In this document: positions 60,882 to 64,000 of the stretch, piece after piece
Numbering within the stretch: the first letter of the stretch is position 1
Layout of the letters: each line of letters starts with the position of its first letter
Source of the DNA: Actinomycetes bacterium
Lineage (GTDB): Bacteria; Actinomycetota; Thermoleophilia; BMS3ABIN01
Direction of reading: 5' to 3'
DNA length: 64,000 bases
Assembly (NCBI GenBank): GCA_021791195.1
Contig: JAJYXB010000013.1
Location: forward strand, 1-64,000
Program-made: the position numbers and the translations under genes
Notes under the pieces: generated by a model
Told to the model about the DNA's origin: nothing
Seen by the model: the letters and a program-made list of their open reading frames with translations, nothing else
Databases searched by the model: none

Positions 60882-62438
60882 CTAGTACGCCCCCCGCTTG
60901 CGGACGATCGCGATCAGCGTGCGCACCATGATCTTGAAATCCCACCTGGGCGTCCAGTTGGTGACGTACAGATAGTCGAGCTGCACCATCTCTTCATAGG
61001 GTATATCACTTCTTCCCAGGATCTGCCATAAACCGGTGATGCCGGGCTGGACCATGTGGCGCATGTCCGCGGTGCCGAGGCATTTGCGCGCTTCCATGAC
61101 CGGCAGCGGCCGCGGCCCCACCAGGCTCATCTCGCCGCGAAATACGTTGATCAGCTGCGGCAGCTCGTCGATGCTGAGCCGGCGGATGATACGGCCGACC
61201 CGGGTGATGCGCGGGTCTTTTTTCATCTTGAATATCGGTCCGGTGGTCTCGTTAAGATCTGACAGTTCTTCCCGCAGGCTCTCGGCATCGACGTGCATCG
61301 AGCGGAATTTAAAAATCTTGAATGATTTATGATTTTTCCCCATCCGTTCCTGTTTGTAAAAAACGGGGCCTTTGGAATCGAGCTTGATCAGAATGATGGT
61401 CATTAAAAGGATCGGCGACAGAGCTATTGTCGCAGCGGTCGCGCCGATCAGATCCATCAGCCGTTTTGAGCCCCTGGCGATCCGGCCGTGACGGGTATAG
61501 CGCGGCAGGCTGAGGATCGGCAGTCCCTCGACATCCTCGATCTCCACCCGGTGCGACAGCACTTCGAACAGCCGCGGGATGATGCTGACATCGACTTTCA
61601 TCTCCTGGCATGCGTGGATGACACCAAGCAATAGCGGATGCGGCGTGCGCGTAAAGGCGATGATGACCCGGCTGATGCCATAATGTTCGACGATCGACCT
61701 CAGCTCCGAAGGCCGGCCGAGCAGTTTCAGCTGGTTGTCTCCACCGGTCGCTTCCAGCTCTTTCGTATCGAGAAAACCGACGACGCGCAGGCCATACTCG
61801 TGGTGCCGCTTCAGACGCCCGATCAGGCTGCGCCCCACCTCACCGGCGCCGACGACCAGGGTGCTGGTGCGGAATGGATTATGAAAGGACAAGCCAACCC
61901 GCACGGCCGCCCGGGCCAGCGGCAGCATGAACATGAGCAGCAGCCAGGCGCTGAATACGAATACCCAGGTGGCGCGGCCCGTGGGATTGCCGCGGCTGGT
62001 CAAAGTCAGGAAAAAGAACATCAGCCAGGCGCCCACGGCCAGGGCGCCGATTGTCTGTGGCATTTCATCGAACGTGGAAACAGAGAGGCGGCGGACCTCG
62101 CGCCGGTAGACACCGTAATAATGAAAGACCAGCAGCCAGATCGGTATCGTCGCCAGCCCCGTCCAGAGCATCCGGCTGGTGATCTGGCCCATCTGATTGC
62201 CCAAGATGCTACCGAGGGATCCACTATCAACCAGGCTGGATGAAATATAATATGCGGCTATGACCGCGAGCGACAGCGAAAGGATATCGGTCAGGGGAAT
62301 AATCAACGCGTGGACGGCGCGCAGCAATTGCAGCTCGCGGCGTGGAATCTCCAGCCCATCTTCATAGGGCAGAAAACTCCAGGAGCCGGAGAGTCTTTCC
62401 GGTAGCCCTTCAGTATCCGGATCCGGAGATTGGTCCAA
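60882..62438 (-). CDS. Polyprenyl-phosphate sugar-1-phosphate transferase (WbaP/WcaJ-like)
   Basis: The 518-residue protein has four to five N-terminal membrane helices, a nucleotide-binding-like middle (TLVVGAGEVGRSLIGRL) and the bacterial sugar transferase domain with GSKRLMDLIGATAA, KFRSMHVDAE, RRLSIDELPQLINVFRGEMS and GPRPLP. It starts a polysaccharide by moving a sugar-1-phosphate onto undecaprenyl phosphate. TTG start at 62438 follows GAGGG at 5 nt. It is the first gene behind the strong promoter at 62547-62575, so it heads the minus-strand island transcript. Confidence 0.93.
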   Translation of the reverse strand: MDQSPDPDTEGLPERLSGSWSFLPYEDGLEIPRRELQLLRAVHALIIPLTDILSLSLAVIAAYYISSSLVDSGSLGSILGNQMGQITSRMLWTGLATIPIWLLVFHYYGVYRREVRRLSVSTFDEMPQTIGALAVGAWLMFFFLTLTSRGNPTGRATWVFVFSAWLLLMFMLPLARAAVRVGLSFHNPFRTSTLVVGAGEVGRSLIGRLKRHHEYGLRVVGFLDTKELEATGGDNQLKLLGRPSELRSIVEHYGISRVIIAFTRTPHPLLLGVIHACQEMKVDVSIIPRLFEVLSHRVEIEDVEGLPILSLPRYTRHGRIARGSKRLMDLIGATAATIALSPILLMTIILIKLDSKGPVFYKQERMGKNHKSFKIFKFRSMHVDAESLREELSDLNETTGPIFKMKKDPRITRVGRIIRRLSIDELPQLINVFRGEMSLVGPRPLPVMEARKCLGTADMRHMVQPGITGLWQILGRSDIPYEEMVQLDYLYVTNWTPRWDFKIMVRTLIAIVRKRGAY

Positions 62439-62546
62439 GCTTCCCTCTTCCAGCTTCAGGAACTGTGTGGTGCGAAAAGGTGCTCAGCATCACTGGGGAA
62501 TATTTGGATGCTTCCAGAGAATACGCGCAACCTACCCCGCCAGTTT

Positions 62547-62575
62547 TTTATACACCAGGTTTGAAAAAATGTCAA
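62547..62575 (-). promoter_or_regulatory. Sigma-70-type promoter of the polysaccharide island
   Basis: On the minus strand TTGACA (62575-62570) and TATAAA (62552-62547) are 17 nt apart. This is close to the vegetative consensus and the best promoter in the window. Transcription would start about 100 nt upstream of the sugar transferase gene. Confidence 0.85.
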
Positions 62576-62688
62576 CATTATGACTGTTTTGGTCAAGTTT
62601 AGACTGCGGCGCAAAGTTTCGTGGGTTTCCGCATGAAGCCGCCGGATCCGGCGCTGTTTTTGGACAGCAGCCGAAGCGGGAATTTAAA

Positions 62689-62742
62689 GGGACACCACGC
62701 TACCAGCCGGCAGGAATGCCGTCAAAAAAAGCATGGTGTCCC
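62689..62742. repeat. Nested palindrome, REP/MITE-like
   Basis: GGGACACCACGC (62689-62700) and GCATGGTGTCCC (62731-62742) form a 12-bp stem with one G-T pair. Inside it CGGCA and TGCCG (62708-62721) form a second hairpin, next to an A7 run. The right arm starts five bases past the gltA stop. Arms of the GGGGACACC type occur in REP-like elements associated with IS200-like transposases; that link is from memory. No T tract follows either side as in a simple terminator. Confidence 0.6.
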
Positions 62743-62747
62743 CGGTT

Positions 62748-64000
62748 TTATACGGTGGCTTTCTCTTCCGCTGCCCTGATCTCTTCCTCTTCCTCTGCGG
62801 TCAGCAGCGGCTGTCCCTGGAGGTAGCGGTCAATCGAGCGGGCGGCGAGTTTGCCCGCGCCCATCGCCAGGATGACGGTAGCGGCGCCGGTGACGATGTC
62901 GCCGCCGGCAAAGACGCCTTCCTTGCTGGTTGCCAGGGTATGCTCGTCGGCGACGATCAGACCCCACTTGTTGAGCTCCAGGTTTTCCGTGCTCTTGGTC
63001 AGCAGCGGATTTGCCCTGGTGCCGATCGCCATGATCACGGTGTCGACCGGGATGCGGGTTTCCGATCCTTCAACCGGCACCGGCCGCCTGCGGCCGCTGG
63101 CATCCGGCTCACCCAGCTCCATCTGGATCACTTCGATCTCCTCCACCCAGCCTTCCTGGTCGGCGATGATCTGGAGCGGGTTGGTCAGCAGATGGAAGTT
63201 GATGCCTTCCTCCTGGGCGTGATGCACCTCTTCGCGGCGGGCCGGCAGCTCATCCATCGAGCGGCGATAAATCAGATGCACGCTGGCGCCCAGCCTGAGC
63301 GCCGTGCGGGCCGCGTCCATGGCCACGTTGCCGCCGCCGACGACCGCGACGCGCGCGCCCACCTTGATCGGGGTGTCGTAATCGGGAAAGCGGTATGCCT
63401 TCATCAGGTTGGCGCGGGTGAGGAACTCGTTGGCGGAATAGACGCCGTTGAAGTTCTCGCCGGGGATGTTCATGAACGCCGGCAGGCCGGCGCCGTTGGC
63501 GATGAAGACCGCATCATGTCCATTATCGAGCATCTGGTCAACGGTCATCGTGCGGCCGATGACATGGTCAAGCTTTATCTCGACGCCAAGGCTTTCGACA
63601 TATTCGCATTCGCGCTGGACAATGTCCTTCGGCAGACGGAACTCGGGGATGCCGTAGACCAGCACTCCGCCGGGTTTGTGCAGCGCCTCATAGATAGTGA
63701 CGTCGTAGCCCAGCTTCGCCAGGTCGCCGGCGCAGGTGAGGCCGGCGGGGCCGGATCCGACCACGCCCACCTTCCTGCTTTTCCTGGCAGGCACCTCCGG
63801 AGCGGCCGCCGCGCCCTGGGAGGCTTCCCAGTCAGCGGCGTAGCGCTCCAGGCGGCCGATGGCCACCGGCTCGTGCTTCTTGCCCATCAGGCAGAGCTTC
63901 TCGCACTGATCCTCCTGCGGACAGACGCGGCCGCAGACAGCGGGGAAGCTGGTCTTGCGCTTGAGGATAGCGATCGCTTCTGCCGGATCGTCTTCCTCCA
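62748..64000 (-). CDS. gltA: NADPH-dependent glutamate synthase small subunit-like oxidoreductase (5' truncated)
   Basis: The frame runs to the window edge, so the N-terminus is missing. Visible are the iron-sulfur motif CGRVCPQEDQCEKLC, the FAD motif VGVVGSGPAGLTCAGDLAKLG, the NADPH motif VAVVGGGNVAMDAARTALRLG and VFAGGDIVTGAATVILAMGAG. It could be GltD-type or the NfnL-type bifurcating transhydrogenase subunit; the missing upstream gene would decide. At least 417 residues are present. Its C-terminus is Glu-rich (AEEEEEIRAAEEK). Confidence 0.92.
   Translation of the reverse strand, partial: EEDDPAEAIAILKRKTSFPAVCGRVCPQEDQCEKLCLMGKKHEPVAIGRLERYAADWEASQGAAAAPEVPARKSRKVGVVGSGPAGLTCAGDLAKLGYDVTIYEALHKPGGVLVYGIPEFRLPKDIVQRECEYVESLGVEIKLDHVIGRTMTVDQMLDNGHDAVFIANGAGLPAFMNIPGENFNGVYSANEFLTRANLMKAYRFPDYDTPIKVGARVAVVGGGNVAMDAARTALRLGASVHLIYRRSMDELPARREEVHHAQEEGINFHLLTNPLQIIADQEGWVEEIEVIQMELGEPDASGRRRPVPVEGSETRIPVDTVIMAIGTRANPLLTKSTENLELNKWGLIVADEHTLATSKEGVFAGGDIVTGAATVILAMGAGKLAARSIDRYLQGQPLLTAEEEEEIRAAEEKATV

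Larger units (their letters stand above)
62439..62747. other. Intergenic region with promoter and palindromic element
   Basis: These 309 bases separate the sugar transferase from gltA. They hold a near-consensus minus-strand promoter (62547-62575), a leader of about 100 nt with a small inverted repeat (AGCATC/GATGCT), a perfect palindrome GCCGGATCCGGC (62641-62652), a 5-bp hairpin just after it, and the nested palindrome at 62689-62742. No coding frame is convincing. Confidence 0.7.

Noticed and set aside
62500-62545. GGCGGGGTAGG in the island leader as an ops/JUMPstart element
   Set aside because: It does not match the ops consensus closely and no RfaH-like gene is in the window.
1-64000. 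CRISPR arrays, tRNA and rRNA genes
   Set aside because: No regularly spaced repeats, tRNA arm motifs or rRNA-like sequence were noticed by eye on either strand; this was not an exhaustive computed search.

Overview
The window comes from a high-GC bacterium with a single-membrane (monoderm) style gene set. I infer a deep-branching Actinomycetota or a Firmicutes-like relative. Several blocks match gene orders known from Bacillus: aroQ-pepP-efp-accB-accC-nusB-xseB-ispA-dxs-tlyA-nadK-recN, and hemW-hrcA-dnaJ-rsmE-mtaB-HIT-yqeY-phoH-HD-ybeY-dgkA-era. The type IV pilus genes pilM-N-O-P lack an outer-membrane secretin pilQ. No rRNA, tRNA or CRISPR array was seen.

Layout. 1-1754: an AT-richer stretch with a broken gene end and an intact IS630-family element (632-1754) with 26-bp terminal inverted repeats and TA target copies. 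1779-28035 (minus strand): a long run of tightly packed, often overlapping housekeeping genes. In transcription order these are a small zinc-ribbon protein, hisIE, trpE-G-D-C, pilM-N-O-P, aroC-K-B-Q, pepP, efp, a carboxyltransferase/biotin-carrier fusion, accC, nusB, xseB, ispA, dxs, tlyA, nadK, recN and a DUF362 gene. 28126-28943: deoC with its own promoter and terminator. 28992-41086 (minus): hemW through era.

41208-62438 is an accessory cell-surface polysaccharide island, partly AT-richer than its flanks. It opens on the plus strand with an HprK-like kinase, a PqqD-like protein and a lasso-peptide-B2-like protease, followed by a DUF2079 membrane protein. On the minus strand it holds a polyprenyl-phosphate sugar transferase behind a near-consensus promoter, two alkaline-phosphatase-superfamily phosphodiesterases, a nucleotidyltransferase, a Wzz-like protein, a Wzx-like flippase, an O-antigen-ligase/polymerase-like protein, glycosyltransferases and a methyltransferase. 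A radical SAM/SPASM gene lies on the plus strand. The island also encodes a secreted GH99/GH71-like protein whose leader is a well-conserved cyclic di-GMP-I riboswitch.

The window ends (62748-64000) in a truncated glutamate-synthase small-subunit-like gene, preceded downstream by a palindromic REP/MITE-like element.

Main points for follow-up: the c-di-GMP riboswitch ahead of the secreted glycosidase-like gene; the HprK/PqqD/B2 maturation trio without a visible precursor; an in-frame carboxyltransferase-BCCP fusion that keeps a strong internal ribosome binding site; a PilM with a long Lys/Pro tail carrying four LFG-type repeats; a phosphodiesterase whose 5' end needs a frame change at a G5 tract; and hrcA-dnaJ without grpE-dnaK.
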